Assembly (NCBI GenBank): GCA_031308135.1
Contig: JAHLJT010000631.1
Span: 194,051,685-194,115,684 of the forward strand
Length of the DNA: 64,000 bases
DNA from: Acheta domesticus
Taxonomy: Eukaryota; Arthropoda; Insecta; Orthoptera; Gryllidae
Direction: 5' to 3'
Shown one piece after another: positions 46,040 to 55,644 of this stretch. The position numbers were made by a program, and so were the translations under genes. Numbering within the stretch: position 1 is the stretch's first letter; every line of letters begins with the position of its first letter. The notes under the pieces are model-generated. The model saw only the letters and a list, made by a program, of their open reading frames with translations, searched no databases and was not told the origin of the DNA.

Positions 46040-46620
46040 GATGGTCTCATGCCGCGTGTTTAGAACGGTTTCCCTATTGTGCGTCTGGATGCTGCATAGA
46101 ATTTGGAATCGAAATTTTGTTGATGTGAGTTTTTTTCTTGTGATGGTAAAAACAAATGTGAAAAATTGGAGTTAATTTTATTTAACTAGCCAAACAAACG
46201 GGCTGGGCTGCGCTATTTTATAAATATGTATACTGCGCCTCATACGTTCCGCATTTTTCTCCTTTTCGTAGGGTGTTTGAGTTTTTCTTTTTTTTCATAG
46301 GTTCAGCACCCTTTTTGTATTCTTCACATTTTCTTCTGGTTGTTTGGTTTCTCTTTTTGCTTTGGTCAGTTCAGAATCCCTTTTCTTCAGTAGCTGATTT
46401 GTCAGCGTTTCGAAATAACTGCTTAATTTTGCAACTACTTCGTTTTACTGATCATGATTTCTACCTTTGGCTTTCCTGGACTTCGGTAATATAGCGTGTT
46501 GTTTCATAAATTGACTTCTTCAAAAATTATTTCGAAATACTTTCTTTCAATTTGTAGTAGTTCATATTTTTAAATTTATTTTAAAACCACGTGGTATTCC
46601 AATTATCCGTTGTACCTCTG
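46040..46620. other. AT-rich intergenic DNA, nothing recognised
   Basis: T-rich on the + strand, no supported feature. Confidence 0.5.
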
Positions 46621-46631
46621 AATCACTTGGC

Positions 46632-47250
46632 TCATCCTGATTTCTCATCGAATAAAATTATAGTTTTCTTGATATTCTTTGAGAATATAATCCTTTGTCT
46701 TTCTTCGTCAATTACAAAATCAGACAATAAGGTATTATTGGTCTTTAATAAATATGATTCTGCATTGAAAGTAACATGGAATCCACATTTAGTTAAATCT
46801 ATTTGAATATTAATGTTATTTATGTTGCATTCAAGAATTAATGGGTTTGCACTGTTTCCACGAGTGATATAATGCACAGCTTTGTTCAGACGAGTTCTTA
46901 GTGTTTCTGGAATTGGAATTACTAATGAATCATAGTACCTGATTATGCTGTACGCACGTTCAAAAATTCCCAACACCCAAAGTCCTTGCATGTTACCACT
47001 ATACGGGATACATAGGGGTAATATTGCAATATCAAAATTATAATCCTCGTAAAAAATTCTTCCGGATAAAGATAATGCCAATAATTAGATTTTAGTACAG
47101 CTATGTTTTGTTCGCCTTTTTCGCTAATATGCACGGAAATGCAGAAAAGAGATCAACAGTAAGCTGTTCTTTAACGTTATTCTCTAATGCTAACAGAAGA
47201 TGATTCTCAATTAGTTCAGAAAATTTTGTGGCAAAATCTTCTTAAACTAT
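46632..47250 (-). pseudogene. Unrecognised coding-like region, frames broken
   Basis: Minus strand. The best frame (47081-46632, 149 codons) contains MQGLWVLGIFERAYSIIRYY and NNINIQIDLTKCGFHVTFNA and ends in IIFSKNIKKTIILFDEKSG. Its amino-acid composition is not explained by simple repeats. Just upstream a different frame reads SELIENHLLLALENNVKEQL then TVDLFSAFPCILAKKANKT before a stop (~47225-47110). Downstream, one frame over, DEPSDSEVQRIIGIPRGFKI appears (~46640-46580). Together these look like a decayed protein-coding sequence with two or three shifts. I do not recognise the family. LWVLGIFER faintly resembles an ISXO2/IS1595-type transposase motif, too little to name it. Confidence 0.45.
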
Positions 47251-47321
47251 ATTTGATTCCGTGTTCTTGTCCCCTATTTTTAAAACTTTAAAACTCCACA
47301 GTCTGTTTTGTGTTCCGAATG

Positions 47322-47323
<2 letters not shown>

Positions 47324-47377
<54 letters not shown>
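47324..47377. repeat. (TA)n microsatellite
   Basis: About 27 uninterrupted AT dinucleotides. Confidence 0.97.
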
Positions 47378-47379
<2 letters not shown>

Positions 47380-47389
47380 CATTAAAAGG

Positions 47390-48450
47390 TTGCTATTTTG
47401 AATGTTTATGTGAAAAAGGTGAATAAGAAATCACTTTAATTTGAAAATCGATCTTAGCACGCTTAAAAATTTGTATTCTCTAGTATTACTTAATATCTGT
47501 TTTTTTCACATTCTTCAATTTAAATGTTTCAAGTCAATTTACAAATTTAGTACAAGCTATACCCATTAAATTCTTCGAATCTTACAAATTGCTGCTGTGC
47601 GATTTTCATTTCATATTGCTCGTTTGTAAACAATCAGGGTGTCATCCATCAAAGAAAATCATGGTGCCGTGGACTGAAAATAACCACGGAGTACTGGGGT
47701 TTAATCAACGCCACCCACATATCTATTTGTGGTATTGGTTTAATTCCCGGCATACTCACAAGATCGCAGCGCAAAAACACGAAAAACAATGTTTTGGAAA
47801 TGTCTTCGAATCTAGTAGCTGGATGCGAAAACAAGTTATCAGTTCCCCATCAGGAAACCGAGACGAGTCAAATTGCACTTCATATGTCTCGGTGTACGGG
47901 AAGTGGTCTATCCGTGAGTGACGGATACGCACATCGGAACACCCACACACTCGCGAGTTACTCATATTCTGTACACGAATTAGACTAGGGACGTTCTAAA
48001 TGTGGACAGACAAAATCAGTCTTGTTTCTAGAGCATTATCGACAAATAAAATATTTCTTTATACTATCATATGGAATTAACCTAGCAGTATTAAGCCCGG
48101 TCGCCGCCTTTCCGCTCCATCAGCGTTCTTTCAACCTGGCTGTTCTCGTGCCGCAATTGACCCCTCACTGTCGTCAACCTCAGCATTAGTTTTGACTCTA
48201 CTCTCGCTCGTTCTGTCTTGATGGACCTCACGCCGCGACACACGGCAAAACCCGGCGACAATGAAGCTCAGGTAGTTGGGAATTGCATGTAACTTAAGCG
48301 CCATCTTGCGCTGTATCGCCATCTAGTGCAATGTTACAAGAACGTGAACAGAATAAAAATCTTCTTCCTGAAAAAACACTACCCTATGCGGAATTTCACA
48401 GTGATCGGTCAAATGGTGTCGGATTTTATCGATCTCGGAAACACCAATTC
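47390..48450. other. Intergenic DNA, nothing recognised
   Basis: AT-rich left part, mixed right part. Short overlapping frames on both strands at 47589-47988 have no motifs. Confidence 0.45.
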
Positions 48451-48455
48451 ATGCA

Positions 48456-48629
48456 CAGTAAACCCTCGTTAGCACGAACTCGCCTAACAAATTTCTCTGT
48501 ATCACGTCCAAAACTTCGGTCCTGGTAATGGATTACAATAAAACGGACGTACTCGGATAACAAGAATTTTTATAACACTAATTACGATTATTCCAGTCCC
48601 TTGGAATTCGTGTTAATGAGGGTTTACTG
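48456..48629. mobile_element. Pogo/Tigger-like MITE
   Basis: A 174-bp unit with ~26-bp inverted termini: CAGTAAACCCTCGTTAGCAC on the left and CAGTAAACCCTCATTAACAC read from the right, both followed by GAAYTC. The CAGTA...CTCGTT...ACGAA pattern is typical of pogo/Tigger ends. A TA duplication is not visible at the flanks. It has no coding capacity. Confidence 0.85.
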
Positions 48630-48721
48630 TTGGACCTTTATAAGACGTTACTGCGTTCACAGTAATAAACAATTCATGGAGTATATTAAGTTATATAACA
48701 ATTGAGAGAAGAAGATCGATC

Positions 48722-48805
48722 TGGATGGCTGAGTTGGCTAGAGTGTGTGCCGACTCAGCACATCGATCTGAAGAGTCGCGGGTTCGAGTCCCGCCGTGGA
48801 CTTAG
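48722..48805 (+). other. tRNA-like sequence, probable SINE head
   Basis: TGGCTGAGTTGGCTAGAGTG matches an A-box, and GGGTTCGAGTCCCGC forms a perfect 5-bp T-stem with a B-box (GCGGG and CCCGC around TTCGAGT). An acceptor stem cannot be paired (start CTGGATGG against end CCGTGGACTT), so a functional tRNA is unlikely. It may be the head of a SINE family distinct from SINE-1. Confidence 0.65.
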
Positions 48806-48809
48806 TTGT

Positions 48810-49420
48810 TTCTCTGGCCGTGGAGTTCGCTAGTGTGTCTAGTGTGTAAAAGGTTAATATGTATCCCCGTTATTGACATAGAGGGTGTTAGATGTGGATA
48901 GTTGAAATCGACATCTCCTAATGCTGGAAAAAGTTCCAGGAAGAAAAAAATCGCGAAGCAGATCCACCAAGTCGAGTTTGTCGCACAAACGTAGGCGAGG
49001 GCGACAAAAGATGAATCACCTCGCGCATGTGTTACGTAATTTCCTTTTTATTTAACACGCCATTTACAAAAAATAATTCGCATATATTTCGCGATGTTTC
49101 GCGCAAGATTCGTAATGTTTTGCAAGAGTTAGAAAGAGAAAATTAGCTGTTTTGTACGTGAAATACTAGAACGAGATATCGCGTTTCGCGCACGGCGTGT
49201 TACAAAATTATTTTTAATTAAATTGCAATTGATCCTCCAAGGAAAGAAAGTACCAACCATTTTAATCAATCAATAAACACCTTGAAAAATAGTATATCTA
49301 TTTTAATCCATTCTATGACTCGTGTATTATTAATTGGCAGAGGGCCTTAGTGACCGCACTTTCTACGTCAATGTTTCAAAAGTAAAAAGAAAAGCTTTTA
49401 AAAGTATCTTCATACTAATT
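48810..49420. other. Intergenic DNA, possibly the body of the tRNA-like element
   Basis: Directly follows the tRNA-like sequence. No second copy exists in this window to confirm an element body. Confidence 0.35.
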
Positions 49421-49424
49421 GATT

Positions 49425-49945
49425 GTTAGTGACTTCTGGCGCGACAACTACCGCGGTCATTATTCTCGTAAGTGTAGTGCATATTTTTCATCGGGAGGTG
49501 GCGGTGATCTTTCCCCTCTAGATGGCGAGATCCGGCGTATACCTACCGTTGACTAGCGATGTTTTTCCAACCATGTTTCTCCCACCAGCGGGGCAGCGCA
49601 TCAGTGATGAAACTTTTGACATGCTCTAAGTCCTCGACCGGTCTCCCAGTATGTGTGGTTCTGAAGTGCGAGTTAGTGTATGTGGTAGGGATACGACAAG
49701 GAAGAGTCCATGGCCCGTTTGTTAGGGTACTCTTCCAGCATTCACCTGGTATTGGTCGGAGAGACCACGAAAAACTACCTCTCAAAGCAGTCTGCCACTC
49801 GAATTCTCTTCCAGACAGCGACCGAATTCGACCTAACTATGCAGCTATTGTTGACAATCCTGCCGCCGTCGAGACTCGAACCTAGAACCTCCCGGTCAGA
49901 GGCACTGCAGTGACATCAGTTGGTGCACTAAGCCACCTCTCCTTC
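49425..49945 (-). repeat. SINE-1 full-length copy, minus, best-preserved head
   Basis: Tail GTTAGTGACTTCTGGCGCGA then CTCGTAAGTGTAGTGCAT; core GGAGGTGGCGGTGATCTTTC, TCTCCCACCAGCGGGGCAGC and CCCGTTTGTTAGGGTACTCT. The reversed head reads AGAGGTGGCTTAGTGCACCA (A-box at ~49925-49937) and TTCTAGGTTCGAGTCTCGAC (B-box at ~49873-49883). The head matches that at 17260. Confidence 0.92.
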
Positions 49946-50099
49946 ATACTCTAACCCATATTTATACTTGTTCATCCTCTCAGATGTGCGTTATATTGTA
50001 TATGGTCGGTAATGTGAATGGATAAACATTCCAATATTGATAAGCGAAGCAAAAAGACTTAGAACCATCCAAGTAAGAGTATTTATTGATTTCTTCTTG

Positions 50100-50245
50100 T
50101 GTGTCATTGATACGACAAACCACAGAAAACTACCGATTAGAGCAGCCGGCCTCTAGGAAGTTCCCCTCGAGACTGATTGAATTTGACCTACAAACGTAGC
50201 TGGTGTCGGAATTTCGCCACCGTTGAGTCTTCTAGTAGTTGAGAC
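50100..50245 (-). repeat. SINE-1 fragment (head side)
   Basis: Matches the reverse complement of SINE-1 around AACCACAGAAAACTACCGAT, AGAGCAGCCGGCCTCTAG, GATTGAATTTGACCTACAAA and CCACCGTTGAG. It sits about 150 bp beyond the full copy at 49425-49945, in the same orientation. Confidence 0.75.
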
Positions 50246-50249
50246 TAAG

Positions 50250-51580
50250 TAGCACAAAATATCAAAAAAATTAATGCGACCTAGATTTCGAGGTTCTGAA
50301 AGTTATTGTACAGTACAGTACATTTATAGTACTGTTAATATAACATTTTCACATGTTAAATTTTAAAACGGAAATATCTCAACACGTAGAAGTTTCAGTT
50401 GTCTTCCGGAACTAGTCCGGAGAGGATAATATGTTTTATACCAGTATATTCAAGGATATAAGGATACTAATAAATTATTTTATGTCATATATTAGATTAA
50501 ATCATACTTAAATTTATCTTTTCATTACAACTTTAAAGAATTGTTAGTCTAATGCATAATCTTAAATATTCAATTAAATAATTTAGTACAAGTGTTGGAA
50601 ATGGTACGTTATGTTACCTAAAAATAATATACGGTCTCGTAATAGTGTCAACGCTCGCAACGCAGACAACTGACACATGCAGACTTTTGTCTTTTTAAAA
50701 CGCCATTTTGCTACAGCTGGGAATAATGCGGCCCCATTGGAAACTGTGTAACAATTGTGGTCGCTGCTGCAACAAACAAGCATTTGCCGAGCAAACGCCT
50801 TCTATTATTTTGGAAAATGAATTCACGAGGATGTATTTAGCGAGATGAAAGACCATTGTGCCGCCTTTTCACAACCATGATATTCATACTATTTTGTATT
50901 AGTGAGTTATTTCGAAACTTTTATTCCTGGCAGATTACTTTTAAATTACATTTCTATCAAAATGTGTCTATTGTGCCCTTTTGTTAATATTTTTGAACAA
51001 TTTTACATGCTCTAAATATGTTCAAAAATGGATTTTTTAGAAAACAAAACTGGAAACACGGATTCATTGCTGTTCATACAAATACATTTAAATGAAAATA
51101 CATGAGTTTTGAAAACTGTGTACTTTAACATCATTACTAGGGAGCGGATTTCTATTATTTTGTATATTTATATCCGTTCCTTCACGGCATAGCTAAATGA
51201 AACTTCTCTTCATTTGGTTAGAATTGGATGCTGTGTAGATTAATTTGTTGGTGCATATTTGTGCATGCCGACTTTTTCTCTTGGTGCATACTCGTGTAAT
51301 TTTAAGAGTATATTCTGAAAATGTTGTTAGAGACTTAAAAATAACACGGGACTTAGAAATAACATGGGACATACAATGTACTTCACTAAAACGAATATTT
51401 ACTTTAATAATTATTTCTCCCGCGAAGTAACGGTCCATTGTGTAGTAGTGTAACGGTCCATTACGACGCGTCCCAGAATGTAATAAATTAACTGAAATGT
51501 TAGGGAACCAAATAATATGGAAACCAAACAAACAGTCAAAGAGGCTGTGGTAAAGTAGAAAGCATATGAGAAAGCATTCT
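50250..51580. other. AT-rich intergenic DNA, nothing recognised
   Basis: A tiny duplication TAACGGTCCATT lies at ~51428 and 51450. No gene was recognised. Confidence 0.5.
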
Positions 51581-51587
51581 ATGTTAA

Positions 51588-51712
51588 GTTAAGATTTATA
51601 ATTTAAGAGTGGATAGAGTTTTATAATTTTTGTGTATGTTTTATTTATTGCGTTCGTGAAACGTGCTTTCCAGGTTAATTTGGTGTCCATTGTGAGACCA
51701 AGAAGCATTTGA
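51588..51712 (-). repeat. Jockey-like LINE fragment, duplicate of 52644-52768
   Basis: About 120 bp matching the jockey-like reverse transcriptase downstream, including AGAGTGGATAGAGTTTTATA, ATTTTTGTGTATGTTTT and GTGCTTTCCAGGTTAATTT. On the minus strand it encodes LTMDTKLTWKA and NKTYTKIIKLYPLLN, as in the longer copy. Identity is near 88 percent. It is an independent fragment or a local duplication. Confidence 0.85.
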
Positions 51713-52028
51713 GAAACCCAAAGAACAATGTCATTATTAGACCAGTGGAGAGTAAAGAAGCAAATAGCGAACATTTAATCAATGAATAAATAATTGTAAA
51801 ACTTTATATCATTTCGGAATAGTGAAACTTTTAATTACAGAAAACATTCCCATATTTGGAAGAGGACAATTGAATGTGTTGACTTGTGATGTACGATCAC
51901 ATAAGCATTAATTTACAAGAAGATTCGAGTTTGAAACCCAAGATCTTGTATATATTATTGTTCGGACTTTTATTTTGACATTGAAGTTATTGAGACAATG
52001 AAAGTAGAGAAAACTTCATTATATTTTG

Positions 52029-52090
52029 TAAAATGTAAAAGATATTACGATTAAAACAAAAGAGAACGACTCTTGTTTTTTGTTTCAAAC
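52029..52090 (+). repeat. Direct repeat flanking the jockey-like LINE, left copy
   Basis: TAAAATGTAAAAGATATTAC then GATTAAAACAAAAGAGAACG, matching 53431-53487 on the same strand with a few mismatches and small gaps. Confidence 0.85.
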
Positions 52091-53425
52091 CTTTTTTAAA
52101 TTTTATTTCTTCTTGTTCGGCATTTCTGCCTTTCAAGGGCGTTTACATACGATTACATAACGTTTTAGGATGAACCATCCTCAGGTCTGTCAATACTCTT
52201 TCTGTAGAAGTTTGTTAGAAAAAAAATGAGTTGGTATTGTTGTGTGTGCGAGAGCGTATTAAAGAGAGAGAGAGCAACAGTTTATATTTTCAGTTAGTTA
52301 GGGAGGCTTGAAAATGTCTTTAGAGTAGCGTGAATGATTTCTCTGTGGTTGGCTGTAATTTTTACCAAAATGGTAAGTTGCTGTAGCTGGGGATTGTAGT
52401 AGTAATTCATAAAAGTTTTTTTGAAATTTTGATTATGTAGTCCTGAATAGATTCTATTTTTAATTCTCTATGCAGTTGTTCGTTACTTATAAACCACGAA
52501 GCTTTGGTTATTTTTCTGAGACACTTATTTTGTAAAATTTGGAGTTTGTTAATGTGGCTGTTGGCTGCTTTTATCCAAACGGGGCTCGCATAGGTTAGCG
52601 AGGGTCTAATTACTTATTTGTAGATTATTTTACCACATTCGGTGTTAAGTGAAGATTTATGGTTTAAGAGTGGATAGAGTTTTATAATTTTTGTGTATGT
52701 TTTGTTTACTGTGTTTGTGATATGTGCTTTCCAGGTTAATTTTGTGTCCATTGTGAGTCTAAGATATTTAACTCGTGTTTTATTTGGTAGCCATGGTATG
52801 GGTGTGTTTCGGATGCGTAAAGGAGGAGGTAATTTAGATTTACGAAGGGTGAAAATCTTTGCTTGTGATTTTGAAGCATTAATTTTGATTCTCCATTTTT
52901 CAGTCCATTTCAAAAATTTAATTTAGTCATTTTGTAATTCATCATGTGCGCATAAAATATCGTCGTGTGATGTGAATAGTGCCGTGTCATCAGCAATCAA
53001 AGCTATTTCTGAGGTGTCTGGTTGCGGAATATCTGATAAATAGATGTTGAAGAGGGAGGGAGAAAGACAAAATCCTTGTGGGACCCCTGCATCTATTGTA
53101 TGTTGTATTGAAATTGTGTAATTTATTTTAACTTTAAAATTTCTGTTGGTCAGAAAGCTAAGAATGACATTGAATAGATATTCCGGAGTTCCTGGTTGTT
53201 GTAACTTGTACAGGAGACCAGTATGCCAAACAGTGTCGAAGGCCTTTTCTATATCCAAGAAAATGGCTAGTGTGTGTTTTCGTTGATGGAATGCTGTGGC
53301 TATAGATTCGGTTAGGCGCAGTATTTGGTGGTTAGTTGAATATTTGGATCGGAAGCCAAATTGAAAGTCAGGTAATGTGTTTCTATTTTAAAAAAATATT
53401 AATTAAAAATTTAATTTTATATTTA
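52091..53425 (-). mobile_element. 5'-truncated jockey-like LINE with long flanking repeats
   Basis: Minus-strand non-LTR retrotransposon. Its 3' end has an AATAAAATTTAAAAAAGG tail at ~52092-52112 and a 3' untranslated stretch to 52407. The reverse transcriptase runs from ~53385 to 52407. The left and right flanks are ~60-bp direct repeats, best explained as an unusually long target-site duplication. The 5' boundary falls in AT-rich filler at 53390-53430. Confidence 0.88.
52407..53385 (-). pseudogene. Jockey-like reverse transcriptase with two in-frame stops
   Basis: A single frame can be followed for almost 1 kb. It opens with LPDFQFGFRSKYSTNHQILR, then TLAIFLDIEKAFDTVWH (first catalytic Asp), DAGVPQGFCLSPSLFNIYLS, and IALIADDTALF, the catalytic box, at ~52986-52997. 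An in-frame TAA at 52923-52925 and another at 52614-52616 interrupt it. Between and after them come KWTEKWRIKINASKSQ, RVKYLRLTMDTKLTWKAHI and RPSLTYASPVWIKAAN, then a natural stop at 52407-52409. No frameshift is needed, so decay is mild. ORF1 and endonuclease are lost by 5' truncation. Motif order and wording point to the jockey clade. Confidence 0.93.
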
Positions 53426-53430
53426 AAAAT

Positions 53431-53487
53431 TAAAATGTAAAAGATATTACGATTATAACAAAAGAACGGCTGTGTTTTGTTTTAAAC
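53431..53487 (+). repeat. Direct repeat flanking the jockey-like LINE, right copy
   Basis: TAAAATGTAAAAGATATTAC then GATTATAACAAAAGAACGGC, pairing with 52029-52090. Confidence 0.85.
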
Positions 53488-53520
53488 TGATAAATTAGAA
53501 TGACCATAAAAGAAAAAGAA

Positions 53521-54120
53521 TTAAATCGTAATGAAGTGCACTTGTATGAATGAGCAATAAGGAATAAGTGAGAATGTGTGAATAATTTTCACCTGTAAGG
53601 TTATTTGTCTTTTTTTGTTGAAATATTTTTGTGTATTATTGTATGTAAATGTTTCGATCGGAATTGTTTCACTGTATGTCATTCGACTGGAGAGAGAATT
53701 GTGTCTAGAAATATTGAGAAATATGAGGGTGGTAGCCTTTAATATGTTCTCGCTCCTTGTCTCCGTTCGATCGTTATCTGCTGAAATGACATCACTCTGA
53801 AATATTACCCGGTCTACGGAGCGCACAGAATCCTTTGAACTGGACACGACGGTCGATGAGCGATGCTTTGTAGCTGCAGTTGCTGTTGGACGTTCATGCT
53901 TCTGCAACTCAAACTTTGATAAAGACGAAATCAGACCCACATCTCTGAGTGAAGGAAGCAGAGGGAAATTAATATTAACTAGTACTGCTACATCAGCAAA
54001 TACTTTCTCGCATGATATCTGTTCCGTTATGTTATACTTATTCATAAATATGCAAAATTGTTTTCTGCCAGCAACCATTTTTCTGCACTGAGACTTGCGA
54101 GTCGACCCACCGTCAGTCAT
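53521..54120 (-). CDS. Unrecognised 199-codon open frame
   Basis: One of the longest frames here not explained by simple repeats. It begins MTDGGSTRKSQCRKMVAGRK. The first ~130 residues have mixed composition with a Ser/Arg-rich middle (SSTVVSSSKDSVRSVDRV). The final ~60 residues are AT-driven. I see no domain, signal peptide or membrane segment. No splice sites or poly(A) signal were identified with confidence. It lies between the jockey-like LINE and a piggyBac-like element, so it could be part of a host exon, an unknown element or chance. Confidence 0.25.
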   Translation of the reverse strand: MTDGGSTRKSQCRKMVAGRKQFCIFMNKYNITEQISCEKVFADVAVLVNINFPLLPSLRDVGLISSLSKFELQKHERPTATAATKHRSSTVVSSSKDSVRSVDRVIFQSDVISADNDRTETRSENILKATTLIFLNISRHNSLSSRMTYSETIPIETFTYNNTQKYFNKKRQITLQVKIIHTFSLIPYCSFIQVHFITI

Positions 54121-54284
54121 ACCACTACGCTAGAGACGAAGGGGAAGGTTTGAACTCGTGCCCAAGCATTAAAAGACGCCCAAAAATCTTGCACTTTTGC
54201 AATTTAAAAAAAATCTAATATATCAAAGAATATGAGATCTGCATCACCCTCTTCAGCGTCCTTTACGCTATCCAAGGGCAAAGG

Positions 54285-55254
54285 TTAACCCACCGTTACT
54301 CGCGCATATTTTTGTAACGCCATTACTCGCGTATTAGATTGTATCTAACAACTGTTTACGTTGTATTATTGTTTTATTATGAATTAAATATTTAAATTAA
54401 TATTCCTAGACATTTGTTATTGATTTCTATAACTTGTATAGATGAAATAATGCATAAAGATGACATGCAGACTCGTAATTGTTGCTAATAACAAGCACTG
54501 GAATTAAAATCACAGTCGTAAAGTGAAGTGTTATGTAAAGTAAATTTATTTACGAAAGGTAAATCATAGAATACAATTAATTCAATAAACAATACATTTT
54601 TACCCCTTTGAAACATACAGGGACATTTATGAACTAAAATAAGCTTCCTCAGAACTACACTCATTGCAAACAAAACGTCTATATTGTGGGTTCTTTTCAA
54701 AGTGATTGGAGCAAACATTACAACAATGCTGCGTGAACCTGGTTTGCCTCTTTTGAGAAAACGTGCATCTTCTTTTCTCTCTTCGTTGTTCCTCGTCATA
54801 ACATTACTCTAAAAATAAAACAAAACTAAGTAGAAGAAACTACAGTGAAGCGATGGCGGACGATATTCTTGGTAAATATACGAATATTACTTTTGATTTA
54901 AGGTATAAAAAAACACGATCAAGGTGAGACACTAAGCTTTTTTGAACTTCATGTAAGCATTAAAGACATAAAAAGCGGAGTATAACTGACAGAAGAGTGG
55001 ATGTGATAATCGTATCCAAATATAAAGCGGTAGCTCACGCGTGAGAAAAAATATATCACGTCGCGCCGCGCTAATCAGCACCTTCTCATATTGCTTCCCT
55101 TCGCAGAACTGATAAGAACGATGAACGGATGCAGAGACGAATCGTGCGGGAAGGCATTGCTCAAGTGCTATCTCCGCATTGAAAGATGTCAATGTTATTG
55201 AAACAAATCCAGAATTGTTAGAGTTTTCAAATAACGCGAGTAACTCCGGGTTAA
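54285..55254 (-). mobile_element. PiggyBac-like non-autonomous element between TTAA sites
   Basis: TTAA at 54285-54288 and 55251-55254 bound a 970-bp element. The termini are inverted: CCCACCGTTACTCGCGCATA on the left and CCCGGAGTTACTCGCGTTAT read from the right. Beginning with CCC after TTAA is typical of piggyBac. The interior keeps only a Cys-rich coding remnant on the minus strand, so this is an internal-deletion derivative. It is a different family from the element at 22457-24664, whose ends start CGCCCA. Confidence 0.88.
54627..54790 (-). pseudogene. Cys-rich C-terminal remnant, probably piggyBac transposase
   Basis: A minus-strand frame ending at the TAA at 54627-54629 reads EEQRREKRRCTFSQKRQTRF then TQHCCNVCSNHFEKNPQYRR and FVCNECSSEEAYFSS. 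The spaced CxxC pairs (CNVC and CNEC) preceded by a basic stretch fit the C-terminal Cys-rich domain of piggyBac transposases. So does its position inside TTAA-bounded inverted termini. A stop lies a few codons upstream of the segment. Another frame (54799-54485) is open across the same DNA but has no motif. Confidence 0.65.
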
Positions 55255-55273
55255 TAAAAAAATTAGGGGCCAT
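54932..55273 (-). other. Open frame inside piggyBac-like element, unrecognised
   Basis: A 113-codon minus-strand frame beginning in the right flank and crossing the right terminus. It starts MAPNFFINPELLALFENSNN, where the initial residues are translated terminal repeat. Possibly accidental. Confidence 0.25.
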
Positions 55274-55640
55274 TTTTGAGAAAATTTTGAAAATGTTTCT
55301 GAGGCTTCATATTAAGTACCCTCAAAAATCAAAATATTCCTTTTAAAGCTTACAATGACTCGAGTTTATTCACATCAATCGAAGAATATCAACTTTGGAG
55401 AAAATCGGCTGAACAGTCTAGGTACTGCCGTTGACTACAGACTGACGAACAGACACGGTTTGTCGTCAATCGATTTTTCGGCATCAAGGAGACCTAAAGT
55501 ATGAATTCTGGCTTCACTACGTGTTGAAGGATTTTTTCCTGTATTTCGCGACTGGATGTATATGCTTTTTTGTAACGAGGGCCCGATAATGGAAGTTTTG
55601 TGCCAAAAATTCCCCGTTTTTCGGCGCACGTTTACATATC
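55255..55640 (-). repeat. Dispersed repeat R3, copy 4
   Basis: Reverse complement of R3: TTTGAGAAAATTTTGAAAATG, ATTAAGTACCCTCAAAAATC, CGACGAACAGACACGG-type words near 55441, GTCAATCGATTTTTCGGCAT, AATTCTGGCTTCACTACGTG and CCCCGTTTTTCGGC. It begins immediately after the TTAA of the piggyBac-like element. Confidence 0.75.
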
Positions 55641-55644
55641 TTTC

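Noticed and set aside
45348..46175. 275-codon plus-strand frame with a hydrophobic start and Pro/Arg-rich body
   Set aside because: The hydrophobic start is T-rich sequence and the body is a C-rich minisatellite; overlapping long frames occur in other phases and on the minus strand.
46943..47081. ISXO2/IS1595-type transposase based on LWVLGIFER
   Set aside because: Only one short motif matches; the surrounding residues do not follow the family, so the region is left unnamed.
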